Assembly (NCBI RefSeq): GCF_009862265.1
Contig: NZ_WWGX01000095.1
Coordinates: forward strand, 1 to 64,000
DNA: 64,000 nt
Source of the DNA: Streptomyces sp. SID8352
GTDB lineage: Bacteria; Actinomycetota; Actinomycetes; Streptomycetales; Streptomycetaceae
Reading direction: 5' to 3'
Below, in pieces: positions 52,708-61,156 of this stretch. The translations under genes were made by a program, and so were the position numbers. The notes under the pieces were generated by a model that did not search any database, was not told the origin of the DNA, and saw only the letters and a list, made by a program, of their open reading frames with translations. Numbering within the stretch: the first letter of the stretch is position 1; each line of letters begins with the position of its first letter.

Positions 52708-54756
52708 TCATCGCGCCAGAAAGCTGTTCAGCGCCTTGCTGCGGATGTCCCGCACCGTTGCCAGTTGGTCGCGCAACCGCCGCTCATAGGTGTCGAAGCC
52801 GGCCATGGCTTCGCCGATGGACTGCTGGATGTCGAGATCGGGAAGGGCGACAGGCAGAGCGCCGAGCGCTTTGAGCGAGATGGTCTGCAGCGCCAGACTT
52901 CCGGTGGAGTGGGTGGCGAGCCACTCCCTGGCTCCAGGGCTGCGCAGGAACGCCGCCAGATAGTGGGAGTCGACACTATCGGGAGGACTCACCACGAAAC
53001 AGCCGGTGCCGCAGACCCAGCCCAGTTGTTCCTCACCCACCACCGCGCATCGCCCGAGGTCGCCCCGGCGGGCGATCACCACGTCGCCCCGGTTCAACCG
53101 AAAACGGCCAAGCCGTTCGGCGTGCTGCTCGGAGATGTACCTGATGTCGTCCACGTTGAAGCCGGCGTCCGAGATGTCCTTCGGCATCACGACCGGAACC
53201 CCGTCGGCCCCCACGTAGTCCTGTGCCCGGACCAGGCTTCCCGAGGGCCCTGCGAGCAGCCTCACGGGACGACCGTCGGCCCTCGCCCCGGTGCTCACCA
53301 CGTCCTTCAGCAGCAGGTCCCGGCATTGGACGCCGTCCCGCGCGAGCTGATCCTGCGCGCTGACGACCTGTGCCAGTTCCACTCCGAGTTCCGAAGTCTC
53401 GCGGTTGCACACCTCGAAATCGCCCAGCGCGGCGTTCAGATCCGCAGCCCCGCCCACCACGCTCTTCACCTGGACGTAGGTCCGCGGATCCAGGCTCCCG
53501 GCGTTCTCGATGAGTTCGGCGAAGGCGACCGACCGGGAGAAACCCGGCTCGTCGACCTCCTCCGATGTTACGGACCAGCGTCGGAAGCGCTCGGCGATTC
53601 GGCCGACGTCCTCGCCCGACAGCACACGAGGTCGATCCGACGATCGGCTGCCCGCGCTACGCGCATCAATGAGGATCACGGAGTCGCTTCGGTGCGCCGG
53701 ACGGGACTGTCGGCCTCGGCCGAGCACCCAGACGTGCACGGCGATGTTGGTACCGACGAAGAGGTGCGCCGGCAGGGCGATCACCCCGAGGACAGCACCT
53801 TCGGCAACCATCTGACGGCGAACCAGCGCCTCCGATCCTCCGGCCCAAGCCGCCCGGGCCGGCATGACGACCGCCGCGATCCCGCCCTCCCTGAGCTGGG
53901 ACCACACGAGCTGCAACCAAGCGAAGTTGGCACTCGACTCCGGTGGCACGATGAACCGGCCCCGCTCCCACCCATCGATCCGCTGATTGAACGGCGGGTT
54001 GCTCACCACCCGGTCGGCACGGCCCAGGTTCCGGTCCTGCAACAGCATCGCCGGATTGGCCACCTCCACCCGCGGCGCGCTCACTCCGTGCAGGGCCAGG
54101 TCCAACATCGCCAGGCTCACGTTGCTCCGGTCCACCGCGTACGCCTCGAACGAGTTGTCGCCGACCGGCCCCCGCTCGGCCAGATACCGAGCAGCAGCCG
54201 CGAGCACACTGCCGGCGCCACAGGCCGGATCCATGATCCTGTCCCCCGGACGAGGGTCGACCAGATCCACGAGTAGATCAGCGACTCCGCGCGGCGTGTA
54301 GAACTCCCCTCCCGGCAGCGCCCCTTCTGCCGCATGCCGCTGGAGCAGCAGCTCGCAGACATCGGCCACCGAAACTCCTGCAAGGCCGGGGCCCCGGTCA
54401 AGCGCCGCTACGAAGGCCGGCATCCAAGAGGCATCATCCCGCGCACTTCCGATGTCGAGATCAGCGGACCAGGCCAGCGGGAAGCCAGGATGCCGGGCCG
54501 CATCCTGCAGAGCCCTCCGCAGGTCGGCCACCAGGGAGAAGCCGGAGTAGCCATAGGCGGCCTCCACCGAGGCGCGCCTCCACCACTTCGCGAAATCGTC
54601 CTCGGACCGGCCTTCCGCCCGCGCGAAAGTGGCCAGCACCAGAATCTCCAGCATCGCTTCGAGGTCACCGGCGGTACCACGGCCGCGACGGTACGGCACA
54701 TACGCCTGCCACAACCGCTCGGCGAGCTCTGCCGCCCGGTCTGCCGCTGTGATCAT
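52708..54756 (-). CDS. HsdM-HsdS fusion: N6-adenine DNA methyltransferase with one target-recognition domain
   Basis: A 682-aa protein. A helical N-terminal domain (1-130) is followed by the gamma-type MTase core with EFYTPRGVADLLVDL, SAM motif I DPACGAGSV (176-184) and catalytic motif IV NPPF (253-256). From about residue 420 comes a single type I specificity half. It has one TRD (RGDVVIARRGDLGRCAVVGE, FLRSPGAREWL, SLKALGALPVALPDLDIQQ) and the terminal conserved coil. ATG at 54756 has GGAGAGG upstream. No restriction subunit (HsdR) is nearby. Expected to dimerise and methylate a symmetric bipartite site; defence or regulatory role unknown. Confidence 0.9.
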   Translation of the reverse strand: MITAADRAAELAERLWQAYVPYRRGRGTAGDLEAMLEILVLATFARAEGRSEDDFAKWWRRASVEAAYGYSGFSLVADLRRALQDAARHPGFPLAWSADLDIGSARDDASWMPAFVAALDRGPGLAGVSVADVCELLLQRHAAEGALPGGEFYTPRGVADLLVDLVDPRPGDRIMDPACGAGSVLAAAARYLAERGPVGDNSFEAYAVDRSNVSLAMLDLALHGVSAPRVEVANPAMLLQDRNLGRADRVVSNPPFNQRIDGWERGRFIVPPESSANFAWLQLVWSQLREGGIAAVVMPARAAWAGGSEALVRRQMVAEGAVLGVIALPAHLFVGTNIAVHVWVLGRGRQSRPAHRSDSVILIDARSAGSRSSDRPRVLSGEDVGRIAERFRRWSVTSEEVDEPGFSRSVAFAELIENAGSLDPRTYVQVKSVVGGAADLNAALGDFEVCNRETSELGVELAQVVSAQDQLARDGVQCRDLLLKDVVSTGARADGRPVRLLAGPSGSLVRAQDYVGADGVPVVMPKDISDAGFNVDDIRYISEQHAERLGRFRLNRGDVVIARRGDLGRCAVVGEEQLGWVCGTGCFVVSPPDSVDSHYLAAFLRSPGAREWLATHSTGSLALQTISLKALGALPVALPDLDIQQSIGEAMAGFDTYERRLRDQLATVRDIRSKALNSFLAR

Positions 54757-54787
54757 CGAGTCCCTCTCCTTCAAAACTCTTCCGAGT

Positions 54788-54947
54788 GCGCAGCAATGCT
54801 GCGCTTGCCCCTGACCCAGTCAGCCACAAGCCTGTGGTGGTCGACTGGTGGATGTTGACCCCAACATATCGGCAGGCGGCCCTACAGAACGGTGGGTGCG
54901 GCACACCTCATGGGAGGCCGAGGAGGTAGTGCGCAGCATTGCTGCGC
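54788..54947. promoter_or_regulatory. Twin identical 17-bp palindromes upstream of the methyltransferase
   Basis: GCGCAGCAATGCTGCGC at 54788-54804 and its exact reverse complement at 54931-54947 are each palindromic (8-bp arms, one central base), 143 bp apart. The first is about 30 bases upstream of the methyltransferase start. Identity over 17 bases suggests a specific protein target (repressor, or the methyltransferase itself). Confidence 0.7.
54852..54867. promoter_or_regulatory. ATGTTG-ACCC-CAACAT inverted repeat
   Basis: A perfect 6-bp inverted repeat with a 4-base spacer, midway between the two 17-bp palindromes. It is a separate candidate operator in the divergent region of the methyltransferase and toxin-antitoxin genes. 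Confidence 0.5.
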
Positions 54948-55106
54948 GTCAATCCTCAGAGCGCACCGCAGCTCCGGGCGCCGACACCCTCGGCATGTCC
55001 CGGCAGCGCCGCGCCGACGGGCGGTCAACGCATGACGCACATCACATCAAGCCGGCGACGACGGAGGCCGCCCTCCATGTAATAGAACTCGTCTTACACT
55101 GTGCTC

Positions 55107-55379
55107 ATGAAGCCGCCCCGCGCTGGAACCACCGAGAACATCTCCGTGTCCATGCCCGCCGAGCTGGTCAGCGAGCTCCGCTCTCGCACCGGCCGTCGCG
55201 GGCTGTCCAGCTACATCACCGAGGCTGTCAGGCACCAGCTCGCCATGGACGGGCTCGCCGAGATCGTCGCGGCCCATGAGGAGGAGCACGGCGCGCTCAC
55301 GGAGCAGGAGATCGAAGCCGCTCGCCGCGAGCTGTTCGGAGACGTGCACGCCGAGGGCGTCGAGCGGGGCGCCGCGTGA
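55107..55379 (+). CDS. Antitoxin-like ribbon-helix-helix protein
   Basis: A 90-aa protein. The N-terminal RHH-type DNA-binding segment ENISVSMPAELVSELRSRTG is followed by SSYITEAVRHQLAMD. An acidic C-terminal half (AAHEEEHGALTEQEIEAAR) presumably wraps the toxin. The ATG at 55107 lies seven bases after a TACACT -10-like hexamer, so the mRNA may be leaderless. Its stop overlaps the GTG of the PIN gene. This is the standard vapB-type order and autoregulation is expected. Confidence 0.88.
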   Translation: MKPPRAGTTENISVSMPAELVSELRSRTGRRGLSSYITEAVRHQLAMDGLAEIVAAHEEEHGALTEQEIEAARRELFGDVHAEGVERGAA

Positions 55380-55786
55380 AGGAGCAGCCGGCCCGCTCGC
55401 TGGTACTCGACTCCGAGGCGCTCTCTCTGCTCCTGCGCAACGACCGCGGTATGGCGGCTCGCATTGAGGCATCTCGGCAGGCCGGGGTTCCCGTCCTCGT
55501 GTCCGCCCTGACCATCGTCGAAGCCGTACACGGGAAGACCGATCTGGCGCGCTTGAAGTGGGTGCTCTCCCGGCTGCGGGTGGAATCGGTCAGCCAGGAG
55601 GACTCCCTGACCGCAGTGGCGTTGCTTCAGGACGCAGGAGGGCTGCACGGGCACAAGTACGCGATCGATGCCCTCGTTGCCGCGCTCGCGCTCCGCGTTC
55701 CGGCCCCCGTGATCGTTCTGACCTCCGACCGGGACGACTGGTCGAAGCTTTGCGGGAAGCGCGTGATCATCAGAGAGGTGCAGTAG
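55376..55786 (+). CDS. PIN-domain toxin (VapC-like)
   Basis: A 136-aa PIN-domain ribonuclease. The acidic quartet is visible as LVLDSEAL, TIVEAVHG, YAIDALVAALAL and LTSDRDDW. It overlaps the antitoxin gene by four bases. PIN toxins of this class cleave tRNA or rRNA when the antitoxin is degraded. Next to an HsdM-HsdS fusion it could stabilise a mobile or defence segment. Confidence 0.9.
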   Translation: MKEQPARSLVLDSEALSLLLRNDRGMAARIEASRQAGVPVLVSALTIVEAVHGKTDLARLKWVLSRLRVESVSQEDSLTAVALLQDAGGLHGHKYAIDALVAALALRVPAPVIVLTSDRDDWSKLCGKRVIIREVQ

Positions 55787-56008
55787 CGCCGACTACTGGG
55801 GTGACGAGTTCGCGCCTCCCCGGGCCGAGAGGCCGCGCGGTGGCCGCGTCCCCGCCCCGGACACGTCCCGGGTCCCCCGGGACCCACCCCGGAGCCGTCC
55901 CGGGCACGGGGCGGGAACCGGGCCGAGGCGGGAGCCGAGGCCGGGGCGGGAACCGGGGGGCGAGGTGGGAACCGGGGCCGGGACGGCGGGGCCCGTGGGC
56001 CGTGGTGG
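55787..56008. other. GC-repeat tract between convergent genes
   Basis: No gene. Four irregular copies of a GCGGGAACCGGG/GCCGAGGC-type unit lie between about 55900 and 55990. GGGTCCCCCGGGACCC near 55869 could fold as a terminator for the toxin gene. Confidence 0.45.
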
Positions 56009-56959
56009 TCAGAGCGCGGGGACCCGGTCGAGGGGCGCGGCGTCCGGGTATCCCGGCACCGGGACGAAGTCGGAGGGCGTCAGCGGCGGTTCGAAGTCGA
56101 AGAGGTCCCGGTCGACCAGCCGCACCGTGTCGGGGACCGGCTCCCACCAGGCGTGGCGCATGAACGGGGCGTCGACGAACTCCGGGCTGCCGCGCATGCC
56201 GTAGGCGAAGGCCCCGGCCAGCGGCGCCCTCGTCGACTGGAAGCGGAGGTCGGCCGAGAGGCGGAGGCGGTCGCTTTCGTTGGGCAGTGCCGCGTGCGGC
56301 GTCAGCGCGTGGAACACCAGCACGTCGCCGACCTCGTAGTCGGTCGTGGCCCACCCGCTGCCGTGGTCCAGCAGACGGCGGTCGGTCAGCAGCCCGTTGG
56401 CGTGCGCGCCCACCCGCACGGCGAGCCCGCCCATGCTCCGGTCCACCGGGACCAGCGGCACCCAGGCGGTGAACATGTCCACCACGCCGAAGACCCGGTA
56501 GTCCTGCTGCTCGTACATGCCCTCGTGGACCGGCACGATCGAGCGCGGGTACACGGCGCGGAGTTGGCCTCCCCGGGCCGGGTGGCCGCCGCGGCGGGTG
56601 TGCGGGGCCCATGACGGCAGCGGGAAGGCGTCGTCGCCGATCAGGGTCCTCATCAGCCGCCTCAGTTCCGCGCCGTACCCCAGCCCCTGGAAGGCGTCCG
56701 ACGCCAGCGCCGCCTCGTATCCCGGGTCGCCGTGGGGCGGCCTGCCCGCCGGTCCCTCGCGCGGGGGCAGGGCGGGCCGCCGGGTGCCGGGGACGAACCA
56801 GCCGTGCTCACCGAGGGCCGAGACGGTCCGGTCCGCCAGGCCGCGGACGGCCCCGGGGTCCAGGAGACCGCGGAAGAACAGGTATCCGTCCCGGTGGAGC
56901 CTTCTGCGCAGGGCCGTCCGGTCGGACGCCAGCGGTGACGCATCCTCGAACTCGTGCAT
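56009..56959 (-). CDS. Phytanoyl-CoA dioxygenase (PhyH)-family protein with atypical iron motif
   Basis: A 316-aa double-stranded beta-helix protein of the Fe(II)/2-oxoglutarate PhyH family. It has RDGYLFFRGLLDP at the N terminus, then FTAWVPLVPVDRSMGGLAVR and GDVLVFHALTPHAALPN with the distal His222, and the 2-oxoglutarate arginine region RLRLSADLRFQ. The usual HxD is not clear: the candidates are His145-Glu-Gly147 or Gln-Gln-Asp153. GGAGGTCCGAC precedes the ATG, and a small gene ends 12 bases upstream. It might hydroxylate, halogenate or be inactive; natural-product tailoring is plausible next to a SARP regulator. Confidence 0.85.
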   Translation of the reverse strand: MHEFEDASPLASDRTALRRRLHRDGYLFFRGLLDPGAVRGLADRTVSALGEHGWFVPGTRRPALPPREGPAGRPPHGDPGYEAALASDAFQGLGYGAELRRLMRTLIGDDAFPLPSWAPHTRRGGHPARGGQLRAVYPRSIVPVHEGMYEQQDYRVFGVVDMFTAWVPLVPVDRSMGGLAVRVGAHANGLLTDRRLLDHGSGWATTDYEVGDVLVFHALTPHAALPNESDRLRLSADLRFQSTRAPLAGAFAYGMRGSPEFVDAPFMRHAWWEPVPDTVRLVDRDLFDFEPPLTPSDFVPVPGYPDAAPLDRVPAL

Positions 56960-56971
56960 GTCGGACCTCCA

Positions 56972-57340
56972 TCAGTCGCGTTCGGCCGCCGCCGGTTGGT
57001 GGGAGGCACGGGGGACCGCGTCCCCGCCCGCCTCCTCCGTGCCGACGGCGAACAGCGCCCCGGTCCGCAGCACGGGTTCCCCCGGGGAGGGGGCCGGCGG
57101 GCGCGGGGCCCGGCCTCCGGACCGCCCGGCGGCGGGTGTCCGCCGGGCCGGAAGGGAAGGGCACTCGGGCGCGGGCGCCGGTGCGGGTGCATGTTCCGGG
57201 GCGGAACGGGACCGTCCCCGCCGCCCGGCTACCGCACGCCCGGCCGGTACCGTGCTCCCGGCCCGGGGGGCCGTCCGGCCGGGCCGGCGGACCGTCACCG
57301 TCCCGTGGGTCGCGCGGGTGTCCTCGGCGTACTGCGGCAC
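56972..57340 (-). CDS. Unrecognised 122-aa protein upstream of the PhyH-like gene
   Basis: GTG at 57340 preceded by GAAAGGA; the stop lies 12 bases before the PhyH-like ATG, whose Shine-Dalgarno falls between them. Third positions are almost all G or C, strongest in the first 30 codons, as in real genes here. The protein begins VPQYAEDTRATHG, has a Pro/Ala/Arg-rich middle (APEHAPAPAPAPEC) and ends GTEEAGGDAVPRASHQ plus a short tail. No domain is recognised. It could be a precursor peptide, a chaperone for the enzyme, or non-coding. Confidence 0.45.
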   Translation of the reverse strand: MPQYAEDTRATHGTVTVRRPGRTAPRAGSTVPAGRAVAGRRGRSRSAPEHAPAPAPAPECPSLPARRTPAAGRSGGRAPRPPAPSPGEPVLRTGALFAVGTEEAGGDAVPRASHQPAAAERD

Positions 57341-58219
57341 GCTGCTGGGTTCCTTTCGTCTCGCCCGGCGGCCGGGCGCCGTCCCGGGGCGGTGGCACCC
57401 GCCCCTCCGACGCCGGTCGCGGGCATCGGCCGCGCGGGACGCCGTCGTCCCCTCCCCGGCCCGGACGCCCTCGTCCCTTCCCCCGGTCCGGGCGGCACAG
57501 GGGGCTCCCGCGCCGCCGGGCCCGGCGGGCCTGCTCACCGGGCCCAAGCTAGTCGCCGCCCGTCAACAAAAGATTGATGGACGCCCACCGGGCCGACTCC
57601 CCGGACACCCGCGCCATGGGGGCGTGGGCCCTTGGGGAGCGAGCCGGGGCCGGTGGACGTGGGGGCGCCGACCGGTGGGTGTGGGGCCGGTGGACGCCGG
57701 ATCGCTGGACGGCGGGCGCCGGGTCCTCGGCCGCGATCCGGCGGCCTTCGGCGGCGGGCGTCGGAAGTGGTGGTCGGCCGTCGGCGGGCTCGGCCGAAGG
57801 CGAAAGGTTCCGGGCCAGAGGCGATAGGCCCCGGGGCGGCGGACTCCGGGCCGGCGGGCGGCGGACCCCGGGCGCCGACCGCCGGTCTTCCGCGCACCGG
57901 TCGTCGCGTCCCCGGTCGCCTGAACGCCGCCCTCCGCTCGCCACTCGCCGACCGCCGCCTCGCACTCGCCGGGCCCCGCCCTGATCCCGGTACCGGTGAC
58001 GCGTTCCGGCGGGCCCGGCTTGCGTCGCCGTACCCCTGGGGAGGACGATCGGCACCCCCAGCCGTTCCGCGCGTGTGTGCGGATCCCCGCGTGAGGACAC
58101 GTGACCGACAAGACCCCGCCGACGACGAGCCGGGACCGGGCGACTCCCGGTCCGCCGCCGGTGACCGCCGTGCGCGCGGATCGACCCGTCGCCTGCTCCG
58201 GCCGCCCCCGCGACCGGCG
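57341..58219. other. Intergenic region before the SARP gene
   Basis: About 880 bases with long open frames on both strands that are low-complexity and overlapping, with no domain. An AT-richer island at 57555-57590 (AACAAAAGATTGATGG) may be the promoter of the minus-strand small gene and PhyH-like gene. A GGGGAGG near 58039 and GTG codons at 58073 and 58091 offer alternative, longer starts for the SARP gene. Confidence 0.45.
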
Positions 58220-61156
58220 GTGAGCGGCGCCGGGAAGCCGCGCGGCGCCTCCGCCGCGGAGGACGCGGAGGACGCGGAGGTACCGCACCTCTGTCTGCTC
58301 GGAGCGGTCCAGGGCTGGCGCGGGGAGACCGAACTGGACCTCGGGTCCCCGCAACAGCGCGCGCTGCTGGCCGCGTTGGCGCTGCGGGCGCGCCGGATCG
58401 TCTCCGTCGACGAGCTGCTCGACGCGCTGTGGGAGGACCCTCCGGCCCGTGCCGCCACAGTCGTCCGCACCTATGTCTCGCGGCTGCGGCGGGTGCTGGA
58501 GCCGGACCGGGCCCGCCCTGCGGTCCTGGTCTCGTCCGGCAGCGGCTACGTCCTGCGGCTGCCCGACCCGTCCCTGGACACCGAGGTGTTCGAGGAGCTG
58601 GTCGCGTCCGCGGGCCGGGCGCGCGCGGCGGGCGACACGGCCACCGCGGCCGGGCTGCTGAGGGAGGCGTGCGGGCTGTGGAGCGGCGAGCCGCTGGCCG
58701 GGCTGCCGGGGCCGTTCGCCCAGGCCCACCGGGCACGGCTCACCGAGCGGCGGCTGAACGCCGTCCGGGCGTGGCTGGAGGCGGAGTTGGAGACGGGCCG
58801 GCACGCCGAGGTGATCGGCGAGCTGACCATGTGGGTCAACCAGCATCCGTTGCTGGAGCCGATGCGGGAGCTGCTGATGCTGGCGCTGTACCGCAGCGGA
58901 CGGCAGGCGGAGGCCCTGGGGGTGTTCGCCGACGCCCGCCGCGCTCTCCTGGAGCAGTTGGGCATCGACCCCGGGCCGCGGCTGCGCGAGCTGCACCAGG
59001 GAATCCTGCGGAACGATCCGGGACTGGCCGCGCCCTCGGCTCCGCCCGCCCCGGCCCCCGGCGCACCGGCCGGCTCCGTCCCGTTCCCGCCCGCGCAACT
59101 CCCCGCCGACATCGCCGACTACACCGGCCGGGAGGAACTGGTGGCGACGCTCCGCGCCGAACTGGTCCCGGACGGCCCGGCGATGCCGGTGGTGGGGATC
59201 TCCGGCATGGGCGGGGTGGGCAAGTCCACGCTCGCGGTCCATGTCGCCCACGTGGTGCGCGACCGGTTCCCCGACGGCCAGCTCCATGTGGACCTGCGGG
59301 GCGCCGGGCGCTTCCCCGCCGACCCGGGCGAGGTCCTGTCCGCCTTTCTCCGCGCGCTGGGCGTGGCCGACGCCGCGGTCCCCCGGGGCACGGCGGAGCG
59401 GGCGGCGCTGTTCCGGTCCCGGCTGGCGGGCCTGCGCGTCCTGATCCTGCTGGACGACGCCCGCGATCCCGCCCAGGTCGGGCCGCTGCTGCCGGGCAAC
59501 CGCTCGTGCGCGGTGCTGGTGACGAGCAGGGCGTGGCTGGCCGAGATGCCGATGTCACGGCGGGTGGGCCTGGAGCCGCTGGCGGCGGAGGAGTCGGTGC
59601 GGCTGCTCGCGGCCATCGCCGGGGAACCGCGGGTGGCCGCCGAACCCGACGCGGCCCACCGGATGGCGGAGGCATGCGGGTTCCTGCCCCTGGCGGTACG
59701 GACCGCCGCGTCCCGCCTGGCGGCCCGCCCGAACTGGCGGCTGTCGCACATGGTGGAGCGGCTGGCCTCCGAGCGGCGGCGGCTGGCCGAGCTGGAGAGC
59801 GGCGAACTGGCCGTCGCCGCCTCGTTCCGGCTCAGCTACGACCAGCTCGACCGGGAGACCGCCCGGGCGTTCCGGCTGCTGTCGCTGCCCGACGGGCCGG
59901 GGGTGTCGTCGGCCGCCGCCGGGGTGCTGCTGGCGCTGCCGGAGGAGGAGGCCGAGCGGCTGGCCGAGTCGCTGGCCGATCTGGGGCTGCTGTCCTGTCC
60001 GTATCCGGGCCGCTACCAGTACCACGACCTACTGCGGCTGTTCGCCCGCCAGCTGGTCCGGGAGGAGGACGGCGCCGTCGCCGAGCGGGCCGCGGTCGAG
60101 CGGCTGCTGCGGCACTATCTGGTGACGGTGGCGAGCCTGTACCGGGTGGTCAGGCCCGGCTATCCGTTCGCCGATCTGGTCGCGCCGGAGGCCGCCGGGC
60201 CCGCCTTCGACGGGCCGGCCGAGGCGCTGCGCCGGCTGCGGGGGGAGATCACCACCGTCCTGGCCGTCGCCGGTCAGGCCGGCCGCGACCCCGACGGACC
60301 ACTGGCCCTCGTCGCGGACCTGACGCTGGTGCTGATCCAGCTCATCGACCTGGGCATGGCCGTGCCGGACCTGTGCGACCTGGCCGGGCGCGTCGCCGAC
60401 GCCGCCCGCGCCGCCGCCCTGCCGCGCAGCGAGGCCCGCGCCCGCTACACCCTGCTGTGGGCCCTGCGGGAGATGCGGCGCACCCGGCGGGCCCGTACGG
60501 AGGCGGCCCGGGTGATCGCGCTGGGACGGCGGACCGGGCAGACCGCCCTGCTGCCCGGCGCGCTGATCGCCCTCGCGCTGACCGGCGTCGGCCACCACGC
60601 CGACGACGAGGTCGCGGCCTGGTGCGACGAGGCCCTCGACCGCGCCGCCGGGCTGGGGAACCGGTCCTCCCACGCCTTCGTCGAGGGCATGGCGGCCCTG
60701 GCCGACGTGGACCTCGGACGGTACGGGTCGGCGCGGAGCCGGGCCGAACGGGCTCTGGCGGCCTTCCGTGAGCTGGGGGACTTCGTGGGCCAGGTCCACA
60801 TGCTCTACGCCCGCGCGACGGCGCTGCACGGACTGGGCGAGTTCGACGCGGCCTGCGAGGACTACCGCTCCTGCCTCGCCGCCCTGCGCGCGCTCGGATC
60901 CCGGGACCGGATGCCCGGCGTGCTGGTGGGCCTGGCGGAGTCCTGCCGGGCCGCCGGGCATCCGGCGCGGGCGCAGGAGGCGGCCGAGGAGGCGCTGGTG
61001 ATCGCCGAGCGGGTGGGGCTGGAGCACCGCAGGGCCAACGCGCTGGCGGCCCTCGGCCACGCCCTGTGCGACCTCGGGCAGCACGACCGGGGCCGGGCCT
61101 GCCTGGCGGAGGCCGGGACGGCGTTCGCACGGCTCGCGGCCTCGACGGAGGGGTGA
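58220..61156 (+). CDS. AfsR-like SARP regulator with NB-ARC ATPase and TPR domains
   Basis: A 978-aa protein (if GTG 58220). An OmpR-type winged helix is at about 22-120 (GSPQQRALLAALALRARRIV, TYVSRLRRVLEPD) and a bacterial transcriptional activator domain at about 125-270 (LLMLALYRSGRQAEALGVFADA). The NB-ARC STAND ATPase has Walker A GMGGVGKST near 329-337 and Walker B LRVLILLDDARDPAQV. C-terminal TPR-like helical repeats run about 690-975. SARPs activate antibiotic gene clusters; AfsR-type proteins are global. Start is uncertain. The target may include the PhyH-like operon. Confidence 0.93.
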   Translation: MSGAGKPRGASAAEDAEDAEVPHLCLLGAVQGWRGETELDLGSPQQRALLAALALRARRIVSVDELLDALWEDPPARAATVVRTYVSRLRRVLEPDRARPAVLVSSGSGYVLRLPDPSLDTEVFEELVASAGRARAAGDTATAAGLLREACGLWSGEPLAGLPGPFAQAHRARLTERRLNAVRAWLEAELETGRHAEVIGELTMWVNQHPLLEPMRELLMLALYRSGRQAEALGVFADARRALLEQLGIDPGPRLRELHQGILRNDPGLAAPSAPPAPAPGAPAGSVPFPPAQLPADIADYTGREELVATLRAELVPDGPAMPVVGISGMGGVGKSTLAVHVAHVVRDRFPDGQLHVDLRGAGRFPADPGEVLSAFLRALGVADAAVPRGTAERAALFRSRLAGLRVLILLDDARDPAQVGPLLPGNRSCAVLVTSRAWLAEMPMSRRVGLEPLAAEESVRLLAAIAGEPRVAAEPDAAHRMAEACGFLPLAVRTAASRLAARPNWRLSHMVERLASERRRLAELESGELAVAASFRLSYDQLDRETARAFRLLSLPDGPGVSSAAAGVLLALPEEEAERLAESLADLGLLSCPYPGRYQYHDLLRLFARQLVREEDGAVAERAAVERLLRHYLVTVASLYRVVRPGYPFADLVAPEAAGPAFDGPAEALRRLRGEITTVLAVAGQAGRDPDGPLALVADLTLVLIQLIDLGMAVPDLCDLAGRVADAARAAALPRSEARARYTLLWALREMRRTRRARTEAARVIALGRRTGQTALLPGALIALALTGVGHHADDEVAAWCDEALDRAAGLGNRSSHAFVEGMAALADVDLGRYGSARSRAERALAAFRELGDFVGQVHMLYARATALHGLGEFDAACEDYRSCLAALRALGSRDRMPGVLVGLAESCRAAGHPARAQEAAEEALVIAERVGLEHRRANALAALGHALCDLGQHDRGRACLAEAGTAFARLAASTEG

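Noticed and set aside
54848-55279. 143-codon plus-strand frame overlapping the antitoxin
   Set aside because: It runs through the antitoxin gene in another frame and its His/Arg-rich translation has no family; the antitoxin frame overlaps the toxin in the usual way.
57535-59287. Minus-strand open frames opposite the SARP N-terminus
   Set aside because: Overlap the unmistakable winged-helix/BTAD coding region and have no domain of their own.
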